Shown here: positions 1 to 10,253 of the stretch, in pieces
How the letters are laid out: each line of letters begins with the position of its first letter
Numbering within the stretch: the stretch's first letter is position 1
Assembly (NCBI GenBank): GCA_012719545.1
Contig: JAAYAD010000096.1
Coordinates: forward strand, 1 to 64,000
Direction of reading: 5' to 3'
From: Clostridiaceae bacterium
Lineage (GTDB): Bacteria; Bacillota; Clostridia; DSM-8532
Length of the DNA stretch: 64,000 bases
Position numbers and translations under genes: made by a program
The notes under the pieces: model-generated
What the model saw: only the letters and a program-made list of their open reading frames with translations
What the model was told of the DNA's origin: nothing
The model's database searches: none

Positions 1-89
1 ATGCCCAAAACAACAAGGCAGTTTCAAAATATCTAGTTTTTCATGTGTATTTTCAGAAACTCGTATGGATTTTCTCTAAACTTGGACGT

Positions 90-142
90 AAAAAAGGGAA
101 CTGTCCCAAAATTTTTACTTATTTTGAGACAGCCCCTTTTTT
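90..142 (-). terminator. Terminator after the HU gene
   Basis: Imperfect inverted arms lie at 90-112 and 121-142 with an 8-base loop. Read on the minus strand the second arm ends in a run of T. It sits 27 bases past the HU stop codon, so it is the expected intrinsic terminator. The A and T runs at both ends make it potentially bidirectional. Confidence 0.75.
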
Positions 143-168
143 ACAATTAATTTTTTCAAATTTTTAAA

Positions 169-444
169 TTAGCCGTTAACTTTTTCTTTAAGAGTCTTTC
201 CAGCCTTAAATACAGGTACTTTTGAAGCCGGTATAGTAATTGTTTCTTTTGTCTGGGGATTGCGTCCCTTTCTAGCAGCTCTGTTCTTGGTCTCAAATGT
301 ACCGAAACCAACAAGAACTACTTTTTCACCGTTAGCCAGAGTTTCCCCAACAACTGAAACGAGGGCATCAATAGCAGCCTCGCTATCTTTCTTTGTAAGG
401 CCAGACTGTTGAGCAACAGCACTGATAAGATCAGCTTTGTTCAT
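169..444 (-). CDS. hup: HU family DNA-binding protein
   Basis: This 91-residue protein is a histone-like nucleoid protein that bends and compacts DNA as a dimer. It has the family's full length, starts [10 protein letters not shown], and carries the DNA-binding arm region with [20 protein letters not shown] near residues 46-65, followed by the [12 protein letters not shown] ending. ATG at 444 is preceded on the minus strand by AGGAGG at good spacing. It is a single gene with its own promoter and terminator, divergent from the 863-1498 gene. HU versus IHF is not in doubt at this length and sequence. Confidence 0.97.
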   Translation of the reverse strand: MNKADLISAVAQQSGLTKKDSEAAIDALVSVVGETLANGEKVVLVGFGTFETKNRAARKGRNPQTKETITIPASKVPVFKAGKTLKEKVNG

Positions 445-477
445 TAAGGATTACCTCCTGCACAAAATTTCGTTCTA

Positions 478-506
478 ATTCTATAACGTGAACCTGTTAA
501 AGTCAA
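478..506 (-). promoter_or_regulatory. Promoter of the HU gene
   Basis: On the minus strand TTGACT (501-506) is followed after 17 bases by TAGAAT (478-483). Both are near-consensus for the housekeeping sigma factor, and the site lies about 35 bases before the HU start. Confidence 0.75.
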
Positions 507-787
507 GTGTTCATGCGCATATTTCGCTAAAATGACTTTGAAAAAGTTAATTTTGCACCCAAAAAATCAAAATGACAAAATAATATGGCACTGATTAAGG
601 ACTATTTTGATAAGCCAGTGTAAAAGTTTTGATAGCTTTGTTTGAAATTCACAGATGAAATTCACAGATTGTAATACGAAGATTAATATTGAGAAAAAAG
701 AAATAAAAAATAATTAAAAAATTGATTATCCATGACATTACCTTTTTAAAGCATGATGCTTTTAAACATAAGGAGATTCGCAATAGT
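507..787. other. Divergent intergenic region with 13-bp tandem repeat
   Basis: This AT-rich stretch lies between HU and the next gene. It holds two back-to-back copies of GAAATTCACAGAT (644-656 and 657-669) and a small inverted repeat AAGCAT-G-ATGCTT at 749-761. An open frame extends upstream to 722, but the promoter at 788-816 lies inside it, so this part is read as non-coding. Confidence 0.5.
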
Positions 788-816
788 TTGATTCTCGAGG
801 TAAAACGTTATATAAT
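788..816 (+). promoter_or_regulatory. Promoter for the 863-birA-coaX group
   Basis: TTGATT (788-793), a 17-base spacer, then TATAAT (811-816). Transcription would start near 823, about 40 bases before the ATG at 863. This supports the 863 start and argues against the longer frame from 722. Confidence 0.75.
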
Positions 817-862
817 ACATTTACGTATTGGGACAACTATTTCCTTGCAAAGGAGTCTTAGA

Positions 863-1498
863 ATGGCTGGGCTCTATTTTTACGCACCAAGGGATAAAAT
901 AAGCGAAATTGTCAGCTGCGGTCTTAAACTGTCGGAATGGTATGACCGCCAGATTATTTTGCCTGGTCATAGCGGTGAAAGAAGGTTATTAAAAGCCCAT
1001 TTAAATCCAAGGGATAATGAAGTAAGGCTTAAGGATCCAAATTATCGCTGTTTAAGGCTTGAAGTGGATGCAAACTACTGTATTGTCGGGGATGCAACAC
1101 TTTATGAAATGGGTCTTAAAGAGCCTGAATTAATGGAGAGGTATAAAAACACTCTTACGCCACTTAAGGATTACCGTTTTGGAACCTTTCGGGAGCCCGA
1201 AGTGCTTGTAATGACTTCCGTTTTGCCGGATTCAATCGAAGTTGCAGGCATTGCCATGGATATTCCCATATTGTATGAAAGTTCCTCAGCTCTTTACCTT
1301 AGCAATATCCTCGAAAAGCACGAGGAGACCTGGAATGATTCGGGGAACCATCTTCTTTACGCATATTATCTCTACCTTGAATCAAAGGGCAGGGTCACGC
1401 AGTTTAAGGATAAGGAGCATGCAGTATTCTTTCACAGGGACAGCAAGGAATATGTAGTGCTAAAAATCCCTAAGGAGGAATCGGACGTTGGAGGGTAA
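863..1498 (+). CDS. Hypothetical protein with DarT-like ADP-ribosyltransferase architecture
   Basis: This 211-residue protein has no function I can assign firmly. ATG 863 is chosen because AAAGGAG lies 8-14 bases upstream and a consensus promoter sits at 788-816. Four blocks appear in the order seen in DarT/DUF4433 enzymes: an N-terminal LYFYAPRDKISEIVSCGL (DarT has a similar 'H-x-T-H-x-DNL-x-x-I-x-x-GL' block), LNPRDNEV, a strand followed by YCIVGDATLYE, and a C-terminal REPEVLVMTSVLPDSIE matching the DarT 'AE-[IV]-LV' strand that carries the catalytic Glu. The first-block histidine is missing. The gene overlaps birA by 11 bases, so the two are probably co-transcribed. No DarG-like macrodomain antitoxin is visible nearby. 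The fold assignment is inference. Confidence 0.5.
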   Translation: MAGLYFYAPRDKISEIVSCGLKLSEWYDRQIILPGHSGERRLLKAHLNPRDNEVRLKDPNYRCLRLEVDANYCIVGDATLYEMGLKEPELMERYKNTLTPLKDYRFGTFREPEVLVMTSVLPDSIEVAGIAMDIPILYESSSALYLSNILEKHEETWNDSGNHLLYAYYLYLESKGRVTQFKDKEHAVFFHRDSKEYVVLKIPKEESDVGG

Positions 1499-2483
1499 GG
1501 AAGAAATTTGCGCATCGGATATTATATCCATCCTGCATAAAGCCTCCGGTCAATATGTATCAGGGGAATATTTGAGCAAATGCCTCGGAATCACCAGAAC
1601 AGCTGTCTGGAAACGGATAGGCGTGTTAAAAAAAGAAGGCTATAATATTGAGGCCTCTACCAGAAAGGGATACAGGCTTGTATCACCCGATTTGCCATAT
1701 GGCAAGGCTGCCATACAGCAGCACCTTAATACGCGTTTATTCGGGCGCAGCATGGAGTTTTTCAGGGAAATTGATTCAACCAACAACTATTTGAAACGCC
1801 TTGCCAATGAGGGTGCCGCCGAAGGAACCGTTGTTGTGGCAGACTGCCAGATTCAGGGTCGGGGAAGACTTGGACGAGGCTGGGTATCAGAGCCCGGACA
1901 GGGCATATGGATGAGTGTTCTTACAAGGCCTTGTCTTCATCCAAACGATGTACAGATTTTTACCCTGGCGGCTTCAGCTGCCGTATGCAACGCTCTTGAC
2001 GCTTTCGGCATTTCAGGAATGGGCATTAAATGGCCCAATGATATAATGATAAATGGGAAAAAGGTTTGCGGTATCTTAACAGAGCTTGCGGCCGAAGCAG
2101 AAAGAGTGCTGTGGGTTGTTACCGGAATAGGAATCAATGTTAATCAATTAAGCTTCCCGACTGAAATTGAAAGCATTGCAACCTCGTTGAGACTTAATGC
2201 CGGCTCACAGGATGTATTGGACAGAAGCAGGCTTGCAGCTATGATATTAAATGAACTGGAGATAATTTATAATAAGTTTATTGAAAGCGGAGCCGAAATT
2301 ATTATTGATAACTGGAAACGTTGGAATATCACACTTGGCAAAAGAGTTCGGCTTGTCTTTAAAGGAGAGTCTTTAGAGGCTACTGCATATGATATCCTAA
2401 GCGACGGAAGACTTGTGGCAATTAAGGATGACGGGACAAAGCTGGAGGCTGTGTCCGGAGAAATATCATTAAGAGAAGTATAG
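1488..2483 (+). CDS. birA: Bifunctional biotin-[acetyl-CoA-carboxylase] ligase / biotin operon repressor
   Basis: This 331-residue protein activates biotin to biotinyl-AMP and attaches it to biotin-carrier proteins; the HTH-bearing type also represses biotin genes. Residues about 9-66 form a winged HTH (YLSKCLGITRTAVWKRI). The catalytic domain has GRGRLGRGW at 124-132 and KWPNDI at 181-186, and a small SH3-like C-terminal domain follows from about 283. The start is TTG at 1488, nine bases after AAGGAGG (1472-1478), so it begins inside the end of the upstream gene. All group II BirA domains are present. No biotin synthesis gene is in the window. Confidence 0.95.
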   Translation: MEGKEEICASDIISILHKASGQYVSGEYLSKCLGITRTAVWKRIGVLKKEGYNIEASTRKGYRLVSPDLPYGKAAIQQHLNTRLFGRSMEFFREIDSTNNYLKRLANEGAAEGTVVVADCQIQGRGRLGRGWVSEPGQGIWMSVLTRPCLHPNDVQIFTLAASAAVCNALDAFGISGMGIKWPNDIMINGKKVCGILTELAAEAERVLWVVTGIGINVNQLSFPTEIESIATSLRLNAGSQDVLDRSRLAAMILNELEIIYNKFIESGAEIIIDNWKRWNITLGKRVRLVFKGESLEATAYDILSDGRLVAIKDDGTKLEAVSGEISLREV

Positions 2484-2604
2484 TAAAATATTATGAGTTT
2501 GCGCTGCGTTGATTTATGAAAATACTTAATCCAATCAGAGCATCCTGGGACTTGCAGAATTCATGAGGAATAAACATATCGCGACTCTTTGCATGGAGGT
2601 TTTT

Positions 2605-3000
2605 ATGGAACAACTGAATACAAATCAGAATAACACTCAGGACATTCAAACCAAAACAGGTGCACAGAACCTCGACAAAAAAGCAAATTACGCCAAAAAC
2701 ACCAATTCGGAAAGAAACCGCCATAACTCTAAATTTGCTCAGAAGTCTGGCCGAGGCAAGGGAACTGAGCGAACCAAGGAGGGACAGGTTATGAAATCTC
2801 AGAATCAGTCTTTTGGCAACGGTTCGACTACTTCTCAGGGACGTTTTTCAAAGAGAAACGGACAGAACGGTGAAGGTAACGGAAAATACAAGGCCAACCG
2901 CGTTGAAACCATTGAAGACATTATGGCAGACATTGAAAGAGTAGAAAAGGATATTCAGTTTGAAATTAAGCAGATCCGTGCAATAAAGCTGGGTCTGTAG
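2605..3000 (+). CDS. Low-complexity hypothetical protein before coaX
   Basis: 131 residues if started at ATG 2605, which follows GGAGG at 2595-2599; the frame is open from 2563 but lacks a ribosome-binding site there. The first 95 residues are rich in Asn, Gln, Lys, Arg, Gly and Ser and look disordered. The last 35 (ETIEDIMADIERVEKDIQ and on to the end) form a charged amphipathic helix. The strong positive charge would suit nucleic-acid or ribosome binding, but this is a guess. It lies 12 bases before coaX and so is probably co-transcribed with it. Confidence 0.65.
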   Translation: MEQLNTNQNNTQDIQTKTGAQNLDKKANYAKNTNSERNRHNSKFAQKSGRGKGTERTKEGQVMKSQNQSFGNGSTTSQGRFSKRNGQNGEGNGKYKANRVETIEDIMADIERVEKDIQFEIKQIRAIKLGL

Positions 3001-3012
3001 AAAGAGGTAGAA

Positions 3013-3786
3013 ATGCTTCTTGCTATTGATGTGGGAAATACCAACATATCCATAGGTGTTTTTAAAGACGATGTTCTTTTAGGCAACTGGCGCATGTCTA
3101 CAATTAAAGAGCGGACATCGGATGAGATAGGCATGTTTTTGATGGGGCTTTTCAATCAGGCCGGCATACGTCCTGATGAAATTCATGATGCAATTATGTG
3201 CTCCGTTGTTCCGCCTGCCACTCATTCCATAGTCAATGCCATAAAGAAATATGTCGGCAGAAATCCCATATTGGTCGGAACCGGCGTTAAGACAGGCATC
3301 AATATCAAATATGAGAATCCCAGAGAAGTTGGTTCCGACAAAATTGTCAATGCAGTTGGAGCATTGAAGCTGTATGGCGGTCCCGTTATAATAGTTGATT
3401 TCGGAACTGCCACTACTTTTTGTGCGGTAAATTCAAAAAGAGATTACCTGGGAGGTATTATCTGCCCGGGTATTAAAATATCTGCGGAAGCGCTTTTTGA
3501 TAAGGCTTCCATTTTACCGAGAATAGAAATAGCAAAGCCCAAAAGAATTATTGGAAGAACAACTGTAAGCAGTATGCAGTCCGGAATTGTCTATGGTTTT
3601 GTAGGTCAGGTGGATTATATTGTTTCTCTTATGAAAAAGGAAATGGGAGAGGACAATATTAAGACCGTGGCAACCGGAGGAATGGCAAAATTAATAGCTG
3701 CTGAATCAAAATCCATAGATATAGTCAATCCTCTCTTAACTCTTGAAGGATTAAAAACTGTCTATGAATTAAATTCCAGAGTCTAA
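3013..3786 (+). CDS. coaX: Type III pantothenate kinase
   Basis: This 257-residue enzyme phosphorylates pantothenate, the first step of coenzyme A synthesis. It belongs to the actin/hexokinase-like ASKHA fold, shown by DVGNTNISIG at 6-15 (phosphate 1 loop), the central IVDFGTATTFCAV (phosphate 2) and VATGGMAKLI near the C terminus (adenosine motif). Length is normal. ATG 3013 follows AGAGGT. CoaX enzymes are insensitive to CoA feedback and need a monovalent cation. The gene follows birA and the low-complexity gene at short spacing. Confidence 0.95.
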   Translation: MLLAIDVGNTNISIGVFKDDVLLGNWRMSTIKERTSDEIGMFLMGLFNQAGIRPDEIHDAIMCSVVPPATHSIVNAIKKYVGRNPILVGTGVKTGINIKYENPREVGSDKIVNAVGALKLYGGPVIIVDFGTATTFCAVNSKRDYLGGIICPGIKISAEALFDKASILPRIEIAKPKRIIGRTTVSSMQSGIVYGFVGQVDYIVSLMKKEMGEDNIKTVATGGMAKLIAAESKSIDIVNPLLTLEGLKTVYELNSRV

Positions 3787-3904
3787 AAGATAAGAAAAGT
3801 GCAAAAAATAATAAATTATTAAGCAATAGCGAATATTAGTGAGATATTTTGGCAAAATTAACGACTACGGCGTTATTTGGTCAAAAACTTCACAATTCAC
3901 TTAT

Positions 3905-3933
3905 TTGATTCTCAATAGCAAATTGATTAATAT
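3905..3933 (+). promoter_or_regulatory. groESL promoter
   Basis: TTGATT (3905-3910), 17-base spacer, TAATAT (3928-3933). The predicted start site falls inside the CIRCE element that follows immediately, the standard arrangement for HrcA repression. Confidence 0.8.
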
Positions 3934-3937
3934 GGTA

Positions 3938-3964
3938 TTAGCACTCAATGGCATTGAGTGCTAA
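3938..3964 (+). promoter_or_regulatory. CIRCE operator (HrcA binding site)
   Basis: A perfect TTAGCACTC - 9 bases - GAGTGCTAA inverted repeat, identical to the CIRCE consensus. HrcA binds it and represses groESL until heat shock. It is the only CIRCE I see in the window; lon at 16082 has none. Confidence 0.97.
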
Positions 3965-4006
3965 CAAGATAATAGCCCCGTTACGGGTAAGATACAAGGA
4001 GGTTAG

Positions 4007-4282
<276 letters not shown>

Positions 4283-4296
4283 TAGGAGGGAAATAA

Positions 4297-5931
<1,635 letters not shown>

Positions 5932-5974
5932 GCCAAGGTAAATATTAGTTCATACTTTAACCGTATATATAGAT

Positions 5975-6003
5975 GGGGGCATTCATGCCCCCGTTTTATT
6001 TTT
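5975..6003 (+). terminator. groESL terminator
   Basis: Stem GGGGGC / GCCCCC with a six-base loop (5975-5992), then GTTTTATTTTTG. It lies 43 bases after the groEL stop. Confidence 0.9.
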
Positions 6004-6259
6004 GTTTACAATTGTAATAGAGTTCCATATACTAATGTATAGTTGTTTTACAGGCACTTAAATAAAGTTAGGCTGCCTCAGCGATTTTTTAAATCTATAT
6101 TTTTTAGGTTATGTTTTTTTAATTTATTAACATATTTAAGACTAAAATTTATTATGCTAATGTAGTGTGCAATGTTAGTTTCAAAAATAACGGAATGCTT
6201 TTTTAGCAACCGGTAATTGAATAACAGATTGCCCAATTTATATTGAATGGAGAATAACT
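6004..6259. other. AT-rich intergenic spacer
   Basis: About 255 bases of AT-rich sequence between the groEL terminator and the methyltransferase gene. I see no RNA gene or convincing ORF. A weak promoter-like pair, TTGAAT (6217-6222) and TATATT (6239-6244), sits very near the GTG start and is not trusted. Confidence 0.4.
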
Positions 6260-6859
6260 GTGGAACATTATTATACTGAAAAACCCCAGTCAGAAATTAA
6301 GGAAAACCGCTTCAGACATGAGATAAACGGAAAAAAGCTTGATTTTGTCTCTGTGAGCGGTGTCTTTGCATTTGGAGGCGGAGTGGACAAAGCATCCCAG
6401 CTCTTAATTGAAAATTTCAGACCATCCGGTGCCAGCAACTTTCTTTTGGATGTTGGCTGCGGCTATGGTCCTATATCCCTCTATATAAAAGCCAGATATC
6501 CGCACATCCAGGTTACAGCCGTTGATATCAATGAACGGGCTGTTACCTATACAAAACTCAATGCCGAGAGAAACAACCTTGACATAGAGGTTATGAAAAG
6601 TGACCTTTATGAAAAGCTTGAGGGAAGATTTTTCGGAGATATCGTATCAAATCCTCCAATAGCAGCGGGTAAAGCGGTAAATATCCGGCTTATCAAAGAG
6701 GCATATGATCATCTTCTTAAAGGCGGAGCTTTGTGGCTTGTAGCCTATCATAACAAGGGCGGAGAAACCCTCAGAAATATCATGAAGGAAACCTTCGGCA
6801 ATGCTGAGGATGTGGAAAAAAGCGGAGGAATAAGGGTATACCGTTCTGTAAAAGAATGA
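6260..6859 (+). CDS. Class I SAM-dependent methyltransferase (RsmC-like small-subunit type)
   Basis: This 199-residue protein is a single MTS-type methyltransferase domain. It has the SAM-binding motif DVGCGYGPISLY near residues 63-74, an acidic loop AVDINERAV, and the catalytic SNPPI motif near 130-134, which is typical of enzymes that methylate exocyclic amino groups of RNA bases. E. coli RsmC and RlmG carry an extra N-terminal half that this protein lacks, so its substrate is uncertain. The start is GTG at 6260 after GGAG. It stands alone between groEL and hydF. Confidence 0.85.
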   Translation: MEHYYTEKPQSEIKENRFRHEINGKKLDFVSVSGVFAFGGGVDKASQLLIENFRPSGASNFLLDVGCGYGPISLYIKARYPHIQVTAVDINERAVTYTKLNAERNNLDIEVMKSDLYEKLEGRFFGDIVSNPPIAAGKAVNIRLIKEAYDHLLKGGALWLVAYHNKGGETLRNIMKETFGNAEDVEKSGGIRVYRSVKE

Positions 6860-7202
6860 TCTGCCCCAAAAAAACATCTGCAGAATTTAAGTCAAAACAA
6901 CGGATCGCCTCAAGGGAGCGCTTTCTAATTTGTGCCATACTGCAGTCCATGCCATGATACATCCCGGAGGCATCACTACCTCTGGATATATGTGACAGGT
7001 TAGTGGATTTAATTCCTGCTGTATATATTCCAGTATGCTTATATGCTGGAAAATACAGCCCTGGGCCATGATTGTATTGCACATGAAACTTGTTTTTGAT
7101 AGAATATTAACAAAGCTGCCCTATCCCAAGGTACGTTCCTGAAGGAGACGGGAGCATTGTAAATAATATAATCCTGGCAGAAAAGAACTATCTAATCTGG
7201 AA
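6860..7202. other. Intergenic region with inverted repeat
   Basis: About 340 bases with no gene I can support. A notable inverted repeat spans 7018-7057 (CTGTAT ... ATACAG enclosing TTCCAG ... CTGGAA). A TATAAT at 7167-7172 lacks a matching -35. Short open frames on the minus strand have no ribosome-binding site and no recognisable protein. Confidence 0.4.
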
Positions 7203-7272
7203 GGAAGCGCATACATAAGGCAAAGGGGTCTTTATGGCTTTTTCTTTCGGAAAGCCGTTTTTTTATGCTTCC
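7203..7272 (+). promoter_or_regulatory. Structured leader with terminator-like hairpin before hydF
   Basis: An outer stem pairs 7203-7213 with 7264-7272 (GGAAGC...GCTTCC). Inside it, GGCTTT / AAAGCC closes a small loop and is followed by GTTTTTTT, the shape of an intrinsic terminator. The hydF start is only 24 bases beyond. It could stop readthrough or act as an attenuator; the sequence alone cannot tell which. Confidence 0.5.
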
Positions 7273-7296
7273 TTCATCTAAAAAGGAGAATGGAAC

Positions 7297-8496
7297 ATGA
7301 ATGAGACACCACTTGCCAACAGAAAACATATTGCAGTTTACGGAAACATGAATTCCGGCAAATCTTCTCTTGTAAATGCCCTTACAGGACAGGAAATTTC
7401 CATTGTTTCACCTGTTAAAGGAACAACTACCGACCCTGTGAAAAAGGCTATGGAACTTATTCCTTACGGACCTGTGGTTTTTATAGACACAGCAGGTCTT
7501 GATGATTCGGGCGATCTTGGCACAATGCGTGCCGAAAGAAGCAAGGCAGTTCTTAGGGAAACAGATTTGGCTCTGTATGTTATTGACCCAACCAATGAAG
7601 ACGGGAATATAGATGAAATGACAAAGCTTTTCTCCCGTTATAAAACTCCTTATGTTATAGTAATCAATAAAACTGATATAGCTTCAAAGGATATTGTCCA
7701 AAAAATCAAGGAACGATATCCGAATGCTATTGAAGTGTCGGCTTCAACCGGGGAAGGAATTGACGTATTAAGGGAGAAACTGGCTAACATACTCAAAGAG
7801 GGGGATGAAGAAGAGACTTATGTTGGGCACCTTCTTCCGTCGGGTTCAAAGGTAATACTTGTTGTTCCCGTGGATTCAGAAGCTCCCAAAGGAAGGCTCA
7901 TACTTCCCCAGGTGCAGGTTATAAGAGATTGCCTGGATCACGGAATTAAAAGTTATGTTGTAAGGGATGTTGAATTGAAATCCGCATTGGAGGACATGCC
8001 AAATGTGGATCTGGTCATAACCGACTCACAGGCCTTTGCCAGAGTTAACGAAATTGTTCCTGAAAACATTATGCTCACCAGCTTTTCAATGCTGTTTGCA
8101 TATCAGAAAGGAAATTTTGACGTTTTCCTGAAAGGCGTGGAGGAGCTTGACAATTTGAAAGAGGGTTCACGGATTTTAATTGCCGAAAGCTGCACCCACA
8201 ATCACACCCATGAAGACATAGGCCGTGTTAAAATTCCAAGGCTTGTAAACAAATACACAGGGTATAATCTGAATTATGATTTCTGCGCAGGCCGGGATTT
8301 CCCAAAAGACTTAAAGGACTATGATCTTGTTATTCATTGCGGTTCCTGCATGATAAACAAAAAGGCTCTTTCCTCAAGAATAATTGAGTGCCTTGAAAGC
8401 GGTGTGCCAATAACCAATTACGGAATAGTTCTGTCAAAAGTAAATGGTATTCTGGAAAGGACCGTGCAAATATTCAAAAGAGCCGGCAAAATCTGA
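7297..8496 (+). CDS. hydF: [FeFe] hydrogenase H-cluster maturation GTPase HydF
   Basis: This 399-residue scaffold protein assembles the diiron subcluster made by HydE and HydG and delivers it to the [FeFe] hydrogenase. The N-terminal GTPase domain has GNMNSGKS (16-23), DTAGLDD (64-70) and NKTD (124-127). The C-terminal part carries the iron-sulfur ligand motif: C299-x-H301 and, 45 residues on, H347-C348-x-x-C351. ATG 7297 follows AAAAGGAG. HydE, HydG and the hydrogenase are not in the window, so hydF stands alone here. The gene implies an anaerobe that makes or uses hydrogen. Confidence 0.97.
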   Translation: MNETPLANRKHIAVYGNMNSGKSSLVNALTGQEISIVSPVKGTTTDPVKKAMELIPYGPVVFIDTAGLDDSGDLGTMRAERSKAVLRETDLALYVIDPTNEDGNIDEMTKLFSRYKTPYVIVINKTDIASKDIVQKIKERYPNAIEVSASTGEGIDVLREKLANILKEGDEEETYVGHLLPSGSKVILVVPVDSEAPKGRLILPQVQVIRDCLDHGIKSYVVRDVELKSALEDMPNVDLVITDSQAFARVNEIVPENIMLTSFSMLFAYQKGNFDVFLKGVEELDNLKEGSRILIAESCTHNHTHEDIGRVKIPRLVNKYTGYNLNYDFCAGRDFPKDLKDYDLVIHCGSCMINKKALSSRIIECLESGVPITNYGIVLSKVNGILERTVQIFKRAGKI

Positions 8497-8664
8497 TGCA
8501 AGGACAAATTGATGATAAACCGGAGGCTTCAGTAAGCAATTACATATTGAGCAAGGTCTAACAAAGTAGTAAGAATGAAAATAGAGGTAAATACCGGTAA
8601 TATAGAATAAGTGAAAAATAAGCTGATTTAATCAATGAAACCTGTTTTGGAGATATTATAGAAA
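8497..8664. other. Spacer after hydF
   Basis: An AT-rich stretch of about 170 bases. I see no terminator, RNA gene or ORF of note in it; the next recognisable element is the palindrome at 8665. Confidence 0.4.
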
Positions 8665-8684
8665 GAGCGCTCTTAAGAGCGCTC
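8665..8684. promoter_or_regulatory. 20-bp perfect palindrome upstream of the str-operon promoter
   Basis: Two copies of the 8-bp palindrome GAGCGCTC flank TTAA, so the whole 20 bases are also palindromic. There is no T run after it, so it is not a typical terminator. It ends 21 bases before the -35 box at 8706, a place where an activator or repressor dimer could bind. Confidence 0.6.
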
Positions 8685-8705
8685 AAATGATTGAAAATCA
8701 AATGC

Positions 8706-8735
8706 TTGACAACATTAAACGGCCGGTGATACAAT
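8706..8735 (+). promoter_or_regulatory. Promoter of the L7Ae-rpsL-rpsG-fusA operon
   Basis: Consensus TTGACA (8706-8711), 18-base spacer, TACAAT (8730-8735). The leader to the GTG at 8853 is about 110 bases and contains a hairpin GCAAAC...GTTTGC near 8746-8763. In most Firmicutes these genes are read from rpoBC; here they have their own promoter. Confidence 0.85.
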
Positions 8736-8852
8736 TATTTAGCGTGCAAACGCATATGTTTGCATGTCTTTGTGTTGTTGCGATTTACCAGGGCTTCCAA
8801 TAGATGGAGCACTGCTGTTATATAGCATAACACAGGGTTTGGAGGATTTAAA

Positions 8853-9098
8853 GTGTTAGAGTTGCTGAAAAAAAAAGAAAAGGTTGTTGGTATTAAACAA
8901 ACCAGGAAGGCAGCCGAACAGGATAAACTTGAAATGGTCATTATTGCAGACGATGCAGATCGGAGAATAGTAGACCAGATTAAGCAGCTTTGCGAAGAAA
9001 AGTCTATTAAGGTATGCAATGTAGATTCAATGAAGCAGCTTGGAAAAGCAGCGGGAATTGATGTAGCCGCAGCAGTGGTTGGAATTTTAAAGGTCTAA
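8853..9098 (+). CDS. rplGB: L7Ae/L30e family ribosomal protein (YbxF type)
   Basis: This 81-residue protein belongs to the L7Ae/L30e/Gadd45 RNA-binding family, whose Bacillus members bind kink-turn RNA. The pattern GIKQTRKAAEQDKLEMVIIADDAD, then a buried helix and a VVGILKV ending, matches YbxF (the usual gene between rpoC and rpsL). The start is GTG at 8853, after GGAGG. It keeps its place immediately before rpsL although rpoC is absent upstream. Its exact cellular role is poorly known. Confidence 0.88.
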   Translation: MLELLKKKEKVVGIKQTRKAAEQDKLEMVIIADDADRRIVDQIKQLCEEKSIKVCNVDSMKQLGKAAGIDVAAAVVGILKV

Positions 9099-9161
9099 TC
9101 AGGAATTAACGCCATTGACGTTAGTTTAGATATTTTTTTATGAGGAGGTGAATTGAAAGGG

Positions 9162-9575
9162 ATGCCAACGTTTAATCAGCTTGTAAGAAAGAACAGAAAG
9201 AAGGTTACCTACAAGTCTACAGCACCGGCTTTGCAGGTGGGTATGAACACTCTGAAGAAGAAGCCTACAAAGATAAGCTCTCCTCAGAAGAGAGGCGTTT
9301 GCACCGTTGTTAAGACAACAACCCCCAAGAAGCCTAACTCCGCTCTCCGTAAGGTTGCGAGAGTTCGTCTTGTAAACGGTATCGAGGTAACCGCTTACAT
9401 TCCGGGTATCGGCCACAATCTCCAGGAGCACAGCGTTGTTCTTATCAGAGGCGGCCGTGTTAAGGACCTCCCCGGTGTAAGATATCACATCATCCGTGGT
9501 ACACTTGATACTGCCGGCGTTGCAAACCGCAAGCAGGGCAGATCCAAGTATGGTGCTAAGCGTGCCAAGAAGTAA
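9162..9575 (+). CDS. rpsL: 30S ribosomal protein S12
   Basis: This 137-residue protein sits at the decoding centre and affects translational accuracy; streptomycin-resistance mutations fall in it in other bacteria. It begins with the universal [12 protein letters not shown], and has [17 protein letters not shown] and the [13 protein letters not shown] segment. A TTG nine bases upstream is also in frame, but it is too close to the AGGAGG at 9143-9148, and the ATG at 9162 gives the conserved N terminus. The loop around the two classic streptomycin lysines looks wild type. Confidence 0.98.
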   Translation: MPTFNQLVRKNRKKVTYKSTAPALQVGMNTLKKKPTKISSPQKRGVCTVVKTTTPKKPNSALRKVARVRLVNGIEVTAYIPGIGHNLQEHSVVLIRGGRVKDLPGVRYHIIRGTLDTAGVANRKQGRSKYGAKRAKK

Positions 9576-10206
<631 letters not shown>

Positions 10207-10253
10207 TTTAAAACGCAGTAATCAATGCAGCATTTATCGAAAGGAGGGTATCG

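Noticed and set aside
90-142. Possible insertion-sequence end after HU (sequence resembling GGCTGTCTCAAAA termini)
   Set aside because: Only one such site, no transposase nearby and the hairpin is fully explained as the HU terminator.
722-862. N-terminal extension of the DarT-like frame back to 722
   Set aside because: A consensus promoter (788-816) lies inside it, the upstream start has no ribosome-binding site, and AAAGGAG precedes ATG 863.
6780-7084. Minus-strand open frames in the region before hydF
   Set aside because: No ribosome-binding site, no recognisable protein pattern, and they overlap hairpins.
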